DNA of 64,000 nt from Hippopus hippopus (GCA_946811185.2 OX328111.1:44380388-44444387), one strand, 5' to 3'. Numbered from the stretch's first letter, positions 27,321 to 36,189 are shown. A program made the numbers and translations. Notes: generated by a model not told the origin, from the letters alone.

Positions 27321-27520
27321 CTAATCACACATGAAACCAACACCTTTTTGACAGTAATAGTCGTTTAAACAGCCGGATTTGAATCGAACGCAGTGCTCAG
27401 CGCTCGGGGCATTTGGACAACCGGCGCAGAAGTAGGACATATCTAAGGTATCGCCATCCGGATACGTGTAAGTTAACCCAGTCTGCTTCGCACCGATCCA
27501 AAATTCCGCTCCCTGAAACA
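27321..27520 (-). CDS. C-type lectin domain, last exon
   Basis: Minus-strand exon of a host gene. The acceptor TTTCTGTTTCAG lies just upstream, and the phase joins with the exon at 28288-28521. It encodes FQGAEFWIGAKQTG, then CVRFKSGCLNDYYCQKGVGFMCD and a stop. The WIG motif, the final ND-x2-C stretch and the FMCD end match the second half of a C-type lectin-like domain. A calcium-site EPN/QPD motif is not obvious, so sugar binding is uncertain. Probably secreted or extracellular. Confidence 0.65.
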
Positions 27521-27559
27521 CTGAAACAGAAATATCAGTTGACCTTTAGGCTGATAAGC

Positions 27560-27615
27560 GGGATTCGAGGCTCTTTTGCGGCCAGTGTAGACCAGGATTA
27601 GATCTACTCTGTCCG
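27560..27615. repeat. Partial P1 repeat in intron
   Basis: The GGCTGATAAGCGGGATTCGA start and TCTACTCTGTCCGATAAGGA match the outer parts of P1; the inner palindrome is shortened. It lies in the intron between the two lectin exons, with no other gene visible in 27616-28287. Confidence 0.5.
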
Positions 27616-28287
27616 ATAAGGAGGTACTTTTCCCCAATTGAAACCTGAATGTCAACATTTCAATTACATTTGATGTGTCGTCTACATAATTAATACTTTT
27701 AGATTTCACTATGTCTTGAATTATATTGTTTAGTACAGACTTAGTTCGAGCCATGCTGGCCGAGCCAAGTAAACCATTCTGTTGCGTAAACTGGGGGTGG
27801 CTGGTTTGAATCCTTAGCTCGACAAATTCTTTTTGTGGATTGATTATAGTCACTGCTACATGATTGATTCCTGTCTCTCTGCTGATCGTTGTTCGACGAT
27901 GTTTATAAAGGAAAGCAACCGGTGGATCGGGAAGAATGAACAACATACTACAAGAAAAAATTTTCAGCTTGTAAGAAAACAAAAATAGCACAGCATGCGA
28001 GTGCTAATGGTCGGATGCAGTTGTTAGATTTTCGGTGAAAATCCAAAGTTGAGAAAGGGGACATAACTGTGTCAAAATATTTTGATGGTTACCTGCTTGT
28101 TGTATGGGTTGCCTTTTTGATTGTTAAAAACTAGTCCGAGTCTGAAGTAAATATTTTTCAGTAATGACAGAGATATCATAAAATGCTTAAGTTTTTGCAC
28201 GACGAAAGCGACGCAGATGACAGTGCCATGACAATACCTCGACGTTTTAATCGAAAACTGCTTAGCTGAAAAATGTAAAAATCTTAC

Positions 28288-28521
28288 CCTTGCAAGTCTG
28301 AAGCAGAGCTTGGATATAAATGTAATGCCAGTTATCTTTCATACGCAGTAAGTGTTTCCCCATATGTTGACATGCTTGGAAAGCTACGTCGTATGTTGAT
28401 ACTTGTGGCTGTATGTAGATCTTGTACTGCCGTGATGACGTGATATTGATGACTAGATTGCCTGCCTCCAGACGTGGACAGATATTGAACTCCAGAGACA
28501 CATACTGGGAGCTCTCTTGCA
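28288..28521 (-). CDS. C-type lectin domain, preceding exon
   Basis: Minus-strand exon with acceptor TTGTCTTTCAG and donor AAGG/GTAAGAT. It encodes a region before the lectin fold and its first half: SSRQYKIYIQPQVS, then AFQACQHMGKHLLRMKDN. This is the alpha-1 part (A-x2-C-x3-G-x2-L) typical of C-type lectin-like domains. The phase (one base over) fits the 27321-27520 exon. Upstream exons, including any signal peptide, are not identified, so the gene is partial here. Confidence 0.62.
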
Positions 28522-28564
28522 CTGAAAGACAATTACAGAGATATCACGAAGTAGAAATGATATG

Positions 28565-28765
28565 AGTCATGCTCTGGCAAAAGGGGGTTTGAATATATTT
28601 CCGTGATGCATTATACAAAGGAAGTCGTTACATAATTATGGATCTATAAAATCCATTTTGTCTAACAACCAGCTGAATCCTGAGGTAGAAAGATCCTTGG
28701 ACATGTAGAAAACTTACGAAAAGTAAAAAGTTTCGACGCGGGTCAGCCTGCGCGGACAGCACAGT
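28565..28765. repeat. P3 copy, truncated
   Basis: Starts TCATGCTCTGGCAAAAGGGG and ends within the central palindrome. Confidence 0.6.
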
Positions 28766-28857
28766 CTGACCTAAACTCTCAGAGTATGGCTCACGTAATT
28801 TTGTACATAACGTTTGTTCGAGACGGTTTTCATTTAATCCTTGTAGCACTTGAAACG

Positions 28858-29110
28858 GGGTCCGGCGTTTCTCAGTGGTAAAGTGTAGGACTCGTTATCT
28901 GAGAGTCTCGGGTAGAGCATTACTGGAAGCACTGTTGTTTTTTTTTTTTGTTGTTGAGGGTATGTCCTTGGACTAGACACTTTAGAGCCCAAATCTAGTT
29001 CTCGAGGTACGACCTTGATTGATTGATTGATTGATTGATTAATTGATTGATTGGTTGGTTGGTTGGTTGGTTGGTTGGTTGGTTGGTTGGGTGGTTGGTT
29101 GGGTGGTTGG

Positions 29111-29142
<32 letters not shown>

Positions 29143-29300
29143 CCCGCCGACCGACCGACCGACCGACCGACCGATCGATCTGATCTGATTTGATTGATTG
29201 ATTGACTGATGCTTAACGCCGTTCTCAACATTATTTCAGTCATATCGTGGTGATCAGTGCACCTATTTATACTTTCCTGGAATTTTTTTTTCAGCACTTC
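28858..29300 (-). repeat. SINE fragment with (GATT)n/(GGTT)n/(GACC)n tract
   Basis: A tetranucleotide tract at about 29017-29210 shifts from GATT to GGTT to GACC and back. It is flanked by a SINE body on the minus strand (29210-29300, similar to 61425-61500), and a tRNA-like GTTTCTCAGTGGTAAAGTG lies near 28868. 29301-29747 has no gene that I can support. Confidence 0.65.
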
Positions 29301-29747
29301 GAGTTATAATCTCATCCCCAACTTTAATGTGCAGGTCGAACAAGAATTACTCCCCTTGGAATTTATCGATAATCCGGTCCAAAAGGATTTCCGATACCGG
29401 CCCGTCACATAGGATTTCAGAAGGAAAAAACTTTTGATCGACTAAAACACATTTTTTGTCTAAAATAACGTCTAGAAGTATTCTATAATATCTCTAATTT
29501 ACTTCAATATAATTTTAATTACTGTAGCAATATGGGAAGTTTTTGACGCTCAATAACTTAAAAATAAATCTATAACGTCTTGAAGTATTCTCTGTTTTGT
29601 TGTGATTACGATCTAAGTGTTCGTTTACATTTGTTGCAACGGGAACTTGCGTCCATTTTAGTTTTTAAACGGCAATATCGTTATTTTTTGTATAAAAATG
29701 CTGTATCGAGTTAAGTGAGATTTTAAGACTGGACTAAAGGATTGTGC

Positions 29748-29753
29748 AGCGGA
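29748..29753. other. Target site duplication, left (element 2)
   Basis: AGCGGA, repeated at 46814-46819 next to the other end. Confidence 0.92.
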
Positions 29754-29875
29754 AGTAGTATAGGGAGGTAGCCTAGGGACGCGGCCGAACCGCCGCGTCC
29801 CAGGCTACCTACCCTGTAGCGCCCCGGGCTACCTACCTTACAGCGCCCAGGTTGCCTACCCTGAGGGAATTTGTC
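29754..29875. repeat. Terminal inverted repeat, left end (element 2)
   Basis: Inverse of 46690-46813. It contains a terminal hairpin and three imperfect GGCTACCTACCCTGTAGCGCC units. The whole inverted repeat continues inward to about 30161 and, after the 2.5-kb insertion, from 32681 to about 33660, matching 45437-46813. Confidence 0.9.
29767..29809. other. Terminal hairpin of element 2
   Basis: GGTAGCCT, a bulged A, and GGGACGCGG pair with CCGCGTCCC and AGGCTACC, giving 17 bp starting 13 nt from the element end. Sequence unrelated to the element 1 hairpin; same placement. Confidence 0.78.
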
Positions 29876-29884
29876 CCTATATCA

Positions 29885-30150
29885 CTGAGTTGGACTTAGT
29901 TTTTTCTTCACCTATGGATGATTTCTCTCTCTAAAAGGAATTTGTCCCTATATCACTGAGTTGGACTTAGACTTTTTTCTTCACCTATGGATGATTTCTC
30001 TCTCTAAAAGGAATTTGTCCCTATATCACAGAGTTGGACTTAGTTTTTTCTTCACCTATGGATGATTTCTCTCTCTAAAAGCCTGAGCCCTGAGTTGGAC
30101 TTAGACTTTTTTCTTCACCTATGGATGATTTCTCTCTCTAAAAGCCTGAG
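29885..30150. repeat. Arm minisatellite (element 2, left)
   Basis: Five regular units of GAGTTGGACTTAG, CTTCACCTATGGATGATTTC and TCTCTCTAAAAG; inverse of 46400-46690. Confidence 0.88.
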
Positions 30151-30163
30151 CACTGAGTTGGTT

Positions 30164-30179
30164 AGTCCTGAAAAGGACT
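30164..30179 (-). terminator. Histone-like 3' stem-loop of the 209-aa gene
   Basis: On the minus strand AGTCCTTTTCAGGACT followed by AACCAAC, 27 nt after the stop codon. Perfect stem. Confidence 0.72.
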
Positions 30180-30206
30180 GTTTTGTTTTGGAGGTTGTGT
30201 TTTTCT

Positions 30207-30836
30207 CTACCGACAGCTTTTCTTTGGCTTTTTCGGGATTATGAAGTCATCGAGATTATCAATGTTTTTCCCGTATTTGCCCTGGCCTGTCATTATCGGT
30301 GTAGGTCTCTTTTGATCAACTCGCTGTTTCTTGTGGAGATGGCTATCGTCTTCCTCTGATTTCCGTTTTGTTGTTTTTCTTGGGTTTGTTGTTCTTGGTT
30401 GTTTTTCCTTTGGCTGATTTTTCTTCACAACAGCAACGATAGAGTCCACTAACTTGTGAAGATTGGTTTTATCAAAGTCAAACTCCACAGGGATCTTCAC
30501 AGGAACTGGTGAAATGCGCTGACTCTGTTGGCGTAGTGTCTCGATATTTCTACTGAGCTGTTCGGTGTTTGTGTTTAAAGTTTTAATCTCCTCCAAATGT
30601 TTGTTTAAAATCTCCAGTTGTTCTAAGATCCGAGTCATCATGGAATCTTGTTTTGAATTTAACTGTTTCACCTCTTCATAAATGTTGTCCAACACCGTCG
30701 ACGGATTGATGATTGTCGAATTTATAACTGGTGACGGATTGATGATTGTCGAATTTATAACTGATGAAAGAACGTCTCCATTGTTTTCCACTGGTGGGAA
30801 ATCGTCCAAGTTGAATTCATCTAAGTTGTGCTTCAT
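30207..30836 (-). CDS. 209-aa coiled-coil basic-tail protein
   Basis: Homologue of 7099-7761. It has an acidic N-terminus (DEFNLDDFPPVENNGD), a tandem repeat INSTIINPSP, a coiled coil (VKQLNSKQDSMMTRILEQLE), and a basic region with KKNQPKEKQPR and KRKSEEDDSHLHKKQR, ending IPKKPKKSCR. This is probably the native C-terminus, since element 1's copy is altered by its arm junction. Stem-loop 27 nt after the stop, class II promoter upstream. Function unknown. Confidence 0.75.
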   Translation of the reverse strand: MKHNLDEFNLDDFPPVENNGDVLSSVINSTIINPSPVINSTIINPSTVLDNIYEEVKQLNSKQDSMMTRILEQLEILNKHLEEIKTLNTNTEQLSRNIETLRQQSQRISPVPVKIPVEFDFDKTNLHKLVDSIVAVVKKNQPKEKQPRTTNPRKTTKRKSEEDDSHLHKKQRVDQKRPTPIMTGQGKYGKNIDNLDDFIIPKKPKKSCR

Positions 30837-31201
30837 ATTGAAACTGCTTCCGAATATTGATACTGCTTTCGAATATTGATACTGCTTTCGAAGTGATCGT
30901 TAGCTGAGAGTCGAAGAAATGATGAATGTATGGAAATAACGCTGGGTTTTATACGTTTACAGAGGATTGAAAATTTAAGAACGCGGACCTGGCGGGAAAC
31001 ACCAGGATTGTACTGCGTGACACTGAATTAGGAGTGGTGAAAAAACACCGATATAACTGTCGATTCAATTGGACAAAACAGCATGAAACGCCGACGTGGG
31101 AAAAACATAGGAGAAAATGACGTCATGAGTCAAGCAGGTCAATCCTCCTGTAAAGCTATAAAAAAGACAATCTTTTTACATAAAAAACATATTTGCTCAG
31201 G
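30837..31201. promoter_or_regulatory. Divergent promoter, 209-aa gene / zinc-protein relic
   Basis: Minus-strand class II block with a CGTATAAAAC TATA near 30947-30956 and a duplicated GAATATTGATACTGCTTTCG. The plus-strand block has CRE 31118-31125, AP-1 31126-31132 and TATA 31157-31163. Confidence 0.7.
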
Positions 31202-31328
31202 ATGGTTCGAATTCTTGTCTGTCCTCACTGCGCAAGCAGGTGTCATATAGAGTGTGGGAAATGTTTCGCTATCCTGTGAGTACTGTGGGTGTGAAATCAC
31301 CCCAGTGGATCGGGTAGAAGAGTCGTAG
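31202..31328 (+). pseudogene. Broken zinc-ribbon-like gene
   Basis: The frame matches the 68-aa protein at 8109 for its first 24 residues (CPHCASRC, CGKCFAIL). A deletion of roughly 80-90 bp then removes the acidic middle and shifts frame, so a TGA follows at once. The lost-frame remainder still encodes the CEYCGC end. Promoter and stem-loop (31360-31375) are kept. Confidence 0.8.
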
Positions 31329-31359
31329 AACTTGATGTCATTGTGAAATGCTTCAAAAA

Positions 31360-31375
31360 AGCCCTTTTCAGGGCT
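31360..31375 (+). terminator. Histone-like 3' stem-loop (zinc-protein relic)
   Basis: AGCCCTTTTCAGGGCT followed by AACCATCTCCAAGAAAAGATC. The CCAAGAAAAGA block is the closest match here to the histone downstream element CAAGAAAGA. Confidence 0.75.
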
Positions 31376-31624
31376 AACCATCTCCAAGAAAAGATCTTTC
31401 TTTCTTCAAAAATGTCAAAAGTAAAAAAAAGTTAAAACTAGAAAAAGTCAAAAGTAAGAAGTAATTATTTTATGTTTTTATTTTCAAAAGAACTTGTGTA
31501 CAATGAAAAAATCAAGTCATGAAGTGTAAAGGCAAAAATGAATGAACTGTAAAGACAAAAATGAATGAAAAAAATCAAGTCAGTCTTTTTTTGTTTAAAT
31601 TCAATATTGTGTTGAAATCTTTTT

Positions 31625-32467
31625 TCACTCAGTATGTTTTCTTTTTTTCTTCGGAATGTCAGATTCACATTTGGTTTTACGTTTTCTTCCCCCTTTATTG
31701 GTTTTTAATACCATATCTGGGCAAATTGTATCCTTGTGTTTTGTTGATTTGCAAAAGAAACAGTTCGTTGTTACTCGTTTTTTCTTCTTTTTGTTGTTTT
31801 GCTGTTTTTCCTCTCCGTACGAACAACCCGGTTCTGCAGAAAATTCGTTTTGTGTGGAATCTATGAGATTTTGTTTGTGCAGATTTTTTCGTAATGTCTC
31901 TAAATCATCTGCTATTTTACAGATTTCTGAATCGCTGATATCTGCTGTGTCGGACTGTATGTCTACGGTCTGAGTTTCAATGGATGATGTAGCTTGTGGT
32001 GAACTTTTTTTCCATGTATTTTCACTGCAGAATGAATTTAGTGTCCCGACGAATTTCATATGTTGGAGACCGACAACGTTGTAAAACGATGGTGAAATTT
32101 CGATGTCATGACTGTATGGATTCACGTAGACAAAAACAAATGTTCCTGTCTGATTTTCTTTTTTTGGACATTTTTTGGCCCAATGTCCTGCTTCGTTGCA
32201 CGTAAAACAAATATTTGTTCTCTCACCATTCACCCCATATCGTTTGTCGACCGTCGCTTGATCCAAACCTCTGTAGGTGATAGTACGGTAAACATCTTTT
32301 TCTTCTAAATGTTGGTGGGATAAAAATGATCCCACGTAGTTTCCGATATGTTTAACATGATACTTTGACGGAATATTGCTGACCTCATAATCGTGGCTGT
32401 ATGGATTAACATACAGATATACCCTGTTTCTAAGCGGTGATGTATTTTGCAGCTTGAACTCGCTCAT
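31625..32467 (-). CDS. 280-aa zinc-knuckle protein
   Basis: Homologue of 8628-9470, intact and of equal length. CCHC knuckle CFTCNEAGHWAKKC near residues 87-100 and a second complete knuckle CFFCKSTKHKDTIC near 236-249. The two YVNPYSHDYE(V/I)S-type blocks flank the first knuckle. Lys-rich C-terminus. Shares a divergent promoter with the truncated polymerase start. Likely binds single-stranded nucleic acid; precise role unknown. Confidence 0.8.
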   Translation of the reverse strand: MSEFKLQNTSPLRNRVYLYVNPYSHDYEVSNIPSKYHVKHIGNYVGSFLSHQHLEEKDVYRTITYRGLDQATVDKRYGVNGERTNICFTCNEAGHWAKKCPKKENQTGTFVFVYVNPYSHDIEISPSFYNVVGLQHMKFVGTLNSFCSENTWKKSSPQATSSIETQTVDIQSDTADISDSEICKIADDLETLRKNLHKQNLIDSTQNEFSAEPGCSYGEEKQQNNKKKKKRVTTNCFFCKSTKHKDTICPDMVLKTNKGGRKRKTKCESDIPKKKRKHTE

Positions 32468-32625
32468 ATTCTTTTATCAACTGTACTGTCTGAGATTGAG
32501 CAAAAGAATGATTAGATTTTCACAACCGTCGTCTCTATTTATACACTGTTGCAACGAAGAGGTTCTATAAATTGTTAGTTTTTCTCACTTCCTGCATTAT
32601 TGTCTTTTCACTCAGAGCTAAAACG

Positions 32626-32680
32626 ATGGGTAAAAGAAAAAGAATACTAACCTATTCAGACAGCGAAAGTGACAATGAGG
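32626..32680 (+). pseudogene. 5' fragment of DNA polymerase gene
   Basis: ATGGGTAAAAGAAAAAGAAT and the following codons match the start of the element 1 polymerase, then stop abruptly at the junction with the 15-bp duplicated arm sequence. The upstream TATA region (near 32569-32576) is kept. Confidence 0.85.
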
Positions 32681-32719
32681 TGAGCACTGAGTTGGACTTA
32701 GACTTTTTTCTGAGTTTTT

Positions 32720-33140
32720 TACTCTTTGGAGTGTAACTCTTCTAAAAGAAAGAAGATTGACAATTTGAAGAAAAGATAGAACTTTCGTGCTAAATGGTTA
32801 GTCCTAAAAAAGGACTGTTGGGTTAGCTCTGAAAAGAGCTGTGATAATTTGAAGATAGAACTTTCGTCTGACAATTTGAAGAAAAGATAGAACTTTCGTG
32901 CTAAATGGTTAGTCCTAAAAAAGGACTGTTGGGCTAGCTCTGAAAAGAGCTGTGACAATTTGAAGATAGAACTTTCGTCTGACAATTTGAAGAAAAGATA
33001 GAACTTTCGTCTGACAATTTTAAGAAATGACAATTTGAAGAAAGATAGAACTTTCGTCTGACAATTTGAAGAAAGATAGATCTTTCATGGTAGATGGTTA
33101 GCCCTGAAAAGGGCTGTTGGGGTAGTCCTGAAAAGGGCTG
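32720..33140 (-). repeat. Stem-loop/CGAAAG array, element 2 left
   Basis: On the minus strand, histone-like stem-loops with TTTC or TTTTT-type loops alternate with ACGAAAGTTCTATC blocks, as at 45960-46350. The two nearest the gene lie at 33100-33115 (perfect) and 33124-33139 (one mismatch). Confidence 0.82.
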
Positions 33141-33157
33141 TTTTGGAGGTTGTGTTT

Positions 33158-33460
33158 TTAAGCACAACCTCCAACTTTCCCACAAGCTGGGCAGCTGCTC
33201 ATTGTCCGTCTTCTGTTTCTTGCCATCGCCTGCTCGTCCAAGTTATAGTTTAATGAGAACGGTGGCTCATCGTCGTCATCCCAGCATTCAGTTTCTGGGA
33301 TGACGAACTCCTTCTTGGTTTGGGCAAAGTCCCAAAAGTCCCAACCGGTGAATAGTAGTTTCTCAATTTTAAATTGGAGGGTCTCCGCTGCTCTCATCGT
33401 TTTTCTTAGCTCTTCCATCGTTTTTCTTAGCTCTTCCATCGTTTTTCTTAGCTCTTCCAT
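33158..33460 (-). CDS. 100-aa arm protein with heptad repeats and Cys end
   Basis: Starts at 33460 with three MEELRKT heptads, then GWDFWDFAQTKKEFVIP, an acidic DDDDEPPFSLNYNL stretch and SSCPACGKVGGCA. Homologue of 17092-17451. The frame is also open through the promoter upstream, but TATA (33503-33509) and CRE (33541-33548) place the start here. A near-identical second copy lies in the right arm at 45641. A hairpin over the stop and stem-loops follow. Confidence 0.78.
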   Translation of the reverse strand: MEELRKTMEELRKTMEELRKTMRAAETLQFKIEKLLFTGWDFWDFAQTKKEFVIPETECWDDDDEPPFSLNYNLDEQAMARNRRRTMSSCPACGKVGGCA

Positions 33461-33499
33461 CGTGAAATGAAAATGAACAATGTATGGAAAAATATCGCC

Positions 33500-33690
33500 G
33501 GGTTTTATAGCTTTACAGGAGGATTGACCTACTTGACTCATGACGTCATTTTCTCCTATGTTTTTCCCGCGTCGGCGTTTCATGCTGTTTTGGCTCTGAA
33601 TTAACGTTGTCCAATCAGAATTATCGTTGTATTTCTAATGGTAAATGTTTATTGTTGACCAACCCGTAGTTTTGTTACATTTTTCTTGTT
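33500..33690 (-). promoter_or_regulatory. CRE/AP-1/TATA promoter of the 100-aa gene
   Basis: On the minus strand: ATTGG near 33610-33620, CRE at 33541-33548, AP-1 (TGAGTCA) at 33534-33540 and TATAAAA at 33503-33509. Confidence 0.78.
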
Positions 33691-33781
33691 CGGGTCAGAA
33701 AAACTAGAGTTTGACTACCCTATGACTTTTTTTTAGTTTTGACAATTTTGAAGAAAGAAAGATGTTTCATTGAAGATGGTT

Positions 33782-33797
33782 AGCCCTGAAAAGGACT
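33782..33797 (-). terminator. Stem-loop of the 46-aa gene
   Basis: On the minus strand AGTCCTTTTCAGGGCT followed by AACCATCTTCAATGAAACATC; one imperfect pair; 23 nt after the stop. Confidence 0.6.
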
Positions 33798-33820
33798 GTT
33801 TTTGTGCAGAATACACTTTT

Positions 33821-33961
33821 TTATCCTCCTCTCTTTCTTTCGATTGTTTCCATTGTATCTAGCATTTGTAGCAGATGCTCAATTTCATACCTGATATATC
33901 TGAAATGTTCTCTTTCTTCTAAGCAGAAGAACAATGAGAGGAAAAATGTCAATCCAAACAT
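33821..33961 (-). CDS. 46-aa membrane-anchored coiled-coil peptide
   Basis: MFGLTFFLSLFFCLEEREHF, a hydrophobic helix followed by charges, then IEHLLQMLDTMETIERKRGG. Same length as 16584-16724 with conservative changes. TATA-like CATATAAACAC upstream on the minus strand (about 34031-34041). Too short for routine gene finding but supported by conservation between elements. Confidence 0.72.
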   Translation of the reverse strand: MFGLTFFLSLFFCLEEREHFRYIRYEIEHLLQMLDTMETIERKRGG

Positions 33962-34130
33962 TGTGGGATACTGACTCAGCTTTACGATAGTTAATGGTGA
34001 ATGAGAAAAATTAATCGGAGTTTAGTGTTTATATGTTTATGTGCAATGGGCCACTTTTTTAGGCTTTTGATTGTAAGTCTTTTGAGTTTGACAATTTTGA
34101 AGATAGATGGAACTTTCGTGGTAGATGGCT

Positions 34131-34146
34131 AGCCCTGAAAAGGGCT
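34131..34146 (-). terminator. Histone-like 3' stem-loop of the 103-aa gene
   Basis: AGCCCTTTTCAGGGCT on the minus strand, followed by AGCCATCTACCACGAAAG, 31 nt after the stop. Confidence 0.75.
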
Positions 34147-34177
34147 GTTTTTAGAGAAGGAATTAACTTGAAAATGA

Positions 34178-34489
34178 TTATTCAGTATCAGTCAATTCGG
34201 TGTCTGACTCAGTCCTTTCAGCGATTTGCTCACGGAAAAGATGGTCTAACTGCTCAGTTTTTGAAATAGCATACTGAATATACATTTCAAGCGTACCTTC
34301 AATGATCGTTTTCTTCATTCGAAGGTTATAACGGAACGATCTGTTATTCGAAAGTTCCGCCCTCTCGTAACGCTTGTTTACTTCAGCTAAGCGTTGTTGA
34401 AGTAAAATGATCTGTCTGTTTGCTCTTCTTAAGCGTCGCTCGGCATCCATCAAAGTGAAACGCCTGCCGGGTGTTGTTCTTGAAGCCAT
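34178..34489 (-). CDS. 103-aa basic coiled-coil arm protein
   Basis: Homologue of 15678-15992: a basic helix (ERRLRRANRQIILLQQRLAE), a central amphipathic helix and an acidic ESDTELTDTE tail. CRE 34564-34571, AP-1 34557-34563 and TATA 34527-34532 upstream on the minus strand; stem-loop downstream. DNA binding is possible but unproven. Confidence 0.77.
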   Translation of the reverse strand: MASRTTPGRRFTLMDAERRLRRANRQIILLQQRLAEVNKRYERAELSNNRSFRYNLRMKKTIIEGTLEMYIQYAISKTEQLDHLFREQIAERTESDTELTDTE

Positions 34490-34519
34490 TGTGAAAATGA
34501 AATGTATGGAAAATATATC

Positions 34520-34700
34520 GCAGAGATTTATAGCTTTTCAGACGGATTGACCTACTTGACTCATGACGTCATTTTCTCCTATGTTTTTACCGCGCCGGCG
34601 TTTCATGCTGTTTTGGCTCTGAATTAATGTTGTCCAATCAGAATTACCGTTGTATTTCTAATGGTAAATGTTTATTGTTGACCAACCCGTAGTTTTGTTA
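34520..34700 (-). promoter_or_regulatory. CRE/AP-1/TATA promoter of the 103-aa gene
   Basis: Same order and spacing of ATTGG, CRE, AP-1 and TATA as in the other arm promoters. Confidence 0.76.
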
Positions 34701-34804
34701 CATTTTTCTTGTTCGGGTCAGAAAAACTAGAGTTTGACTACCCTATGACTTTTTTTTAGTTTTGACAATTTTGAAGAAAGAAAGATCTTTTCTTGAAGAT
34801 GGGT

Positions 34805-34845
34805 AGCCCTGAAAAGGACTGTTGGGTTAGCCCTGAAAAAGGGCT
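34805..34845 (-). terminator. Two histone-like stem-loops of the 101-aa gene
   Basis: 34829-34845 has a perfect AGCCCT/AGGGCT stem with a 5-nt loop, 29 nt after the stop. 34805-34820 follows with one mismatch. AACCC and ACCCATCTTC flanks. Confidence 0.72.
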
Positions 34846-34874
34846 GTTTTTTCGTCTCACGTTGTTCTCCACTT

Positions 34875-35180
34875 CTAATGACAACATCCGAAATTCGCCT
34901 GGCAAATGGGGCATGCTTCAACTCTTTTTCTGATTGTCATTGCTCCATTATCGAAAGTAATCTTTCTCCCAAATTTGACATCAACCAAAATGACATCAGG
35001 CGTTGTCTTTAGAAATAGCTGAACTAATCTTTCGCCGAGATCTTTGTATGGCTGTGTTATACGTTGTAGTTGGCTTTGTTCATCCTCTCCTACGAAATGA
35101 GTGTTTAGTAGCAATATCTGCTGACCGGCATTCAGATAGTCTCTGAGAGCCTCACGCAGTTGATAATTTATCTCCTCCAT
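34875..35180 (-). CDS. 101-aa arm protein with CPICQANFGCCH end
   Basis: MEEINYQLREALRDYLNAGQ, helical, then VILVDVKFGRKITFDNGAM and the C-terminal CPICQANFGCCH. It retains the 13-residue stretch missing from element 1's 88-aa copy. Class II promoter with TATA on the minus strand near 35268-35275. Function unknown; the Cys end suggests metal binding. Confidence 0.77.
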   Translation of the reverse strand: MEEINYQLREALRDYLNAGQQILLLNTHFVGEDEQSQLQRITQPYKDLGERLVQLFLKTTPDVILVDVKFGRKITFDNGAMTIRKRVEACPICQANFGCCH

Positions 35181-35571
35181 ATTGATACTGCTTCCGATTA
35201 TTGATACTGCTTCTGAACTGCTCGAGAACTGAGAGTAAAAACGGTGAATGTATGGAAATATCGCTGGGTTTTATACGTTTACAGGAGGATTGAAAATTTT
35301 TAAAGAGCTCGGACCTGGCGGAAAGCATATACATCTTTTCCCATCCTACGTTTCATGCTAATATAGCAAAAAGTTATGACCCGATGTATGGGAAAAATGT
35401 AGACAGAATAAGTCTTGGGGAAAAACAGAATGAAGAACTCTATTGGTTTTTTGAACTTTTTTTATTGAACAGAACTGAACAATGAACATATTTACAATGA
35501 ACATATTTTACAATGAACTGTAAAAAAGACAAAAATGAAATATTCACAATGAACTGTTAACAAAAAGAAGA
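35181..35571 (-). other. Promoter of 101-aa gene and 3' region of protease
   Basis: 35181-35345 is the class II promoter (GAGCTCGGACCTGGC, CGTATAAAAC). 35346-35571 is A/T-rich, with ATTCACAATGAA-like units and AATAAA on the minus strand at about 35461-35466, a poly(A)-type end for the protease side. It includes the left copy of the 28-bp direct repeat (35459-35486). Confidence 0.7.
35459..35486. repeat. 28-bp direct repeat, left of capsid cassette
   Basis: Begins TTTTTATTGAACAGAACTG; identical over 28 bp to 43873-43900. These repeats bracket the 8.4-kb cassette that element 1 lacks. Confidence 0.88.
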
Positions 35572-36081
35572 TCATTTTTTCACTGTTTGTGGGGATTGAG
35601 TCTCTGAAATTTTCTTGTATAGAATTCCGTAGTGTTGATTAAACCACAATGATACATCTCGATCGTTTCGATGGTGTTCCGTTGAGAGGAATTTCTGTTG
35701 AAGATATTTCTGTATATTGTATCCTCTAGCAACAGCATCCAATACAAAGATACAGTAAAGTCCGCAAACTTTACCCTGTAGACTCTGAAGAGTTTGTCGA
35801 TTGTATCTCCACGTTGAAGAATGATTGTCTAAAAAGTTAATGATTTCTGGCTCAAGTGGTGGTAGTCCATACGGATCAAAATATAGCACATTGTCATTAT
35901 TATCAAATATCACTGCCACCCAGTGTTCTCCTGGTCTATTTGATCTCTCTGTATTCACAATGTAAGCTTTCACATGTTTGGGTTTTTGTCGAGGTAACTG
36001 GTCTTTTGCACAGACTTTCGCCTGTAGATTTTTTATCCAGGTTCCGTGATCCAATATGTATTGAATTTCAGAAGTATACAT
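35572..36081 (-). CDS. Adenain-type cysteine protease
   Basis: 169 aa. Members of this family (adenovirus maturation protease and Polinton PRO, C5/C48-like clan CE) cleave capsid precursors during virion maturation. The catalytic set is visible: His53 in GEHWVAVIF, Asp69 in YFDPYG, an oxyanion Gln near 99-102 and Cys106 in KVCGLYC. Length is within the Polinton range. The start at 36081 (MYTSEIQYIL) is the first Met and fits the family's short N-terminus; the same frame is open beyond a TGA upstream (36094-36189). A 146-bp fragment of this gene is also found at 45291-45437. No disabling change seen. Confidence 0.9.
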   Translation of the reverse strand: MYTSEIQYILDHGTWIKNLQAKVCAKDQLPRQKPKHVKAYIVNTERSNRPGEHWVAVIFDNNDNVLYFDPYGLPPLEPEIINFLDNHSSTWRYNRQTLQSLQGKVCGLYCIFVLDAVARGYNIQKYLQQKFLSTEHHRNDRDVSLWFNQHYGILYKKISETQSPQTVKK

Positions 36082-36093
36082 CAGTTTTTCTAT

Positions 36094-36189
36094 TCACTTT
36101 TCTTCCCAGGATTGTTTTACTTTGTCACACCAGTATTGTAAGCACGACTCCGTGATTTCAGATAAAATGTTTTGTTTTATATTTGCCAT
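36094..36189 (-). CDS. Small 31-aa open frame before protease
   Basis: ATG at 36189 (MANIKQNILSEITESCLQYW) to a TGA at 36094-36096, 12 nt before and in frame with the protease start. It could be a short separate peptide or a protease N-terminal part split by a stop. It begins 2 nt after the end of the reading frame that continues the 100-aa gene, a typical gene spacing here. Low confidence. Confidence 0.35.
   Translation of the reverse strand: MANIKQNILSEITESCLQYWCDKVKQSWEEK

Larger units (their letters stand above)
30147..32695. mobile_element. 2.5-kb Polinton-internal segment inserted in left TIR
   Basis: The right inverted repeat reads through TGAGCACTGAGTTGG without interruption. In the left one this 15-mer is present twice (30147-30161 and 32681-32695) and encloses 30162-32680. 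The enclosed DNA is a piece of a related Polinton: arm stem-loop, coiled-coil gene, zinc-protein relic, 280-aa gene, divergent promoter and the first 55 bp of the polymerase gene. Confidence 0.85.
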
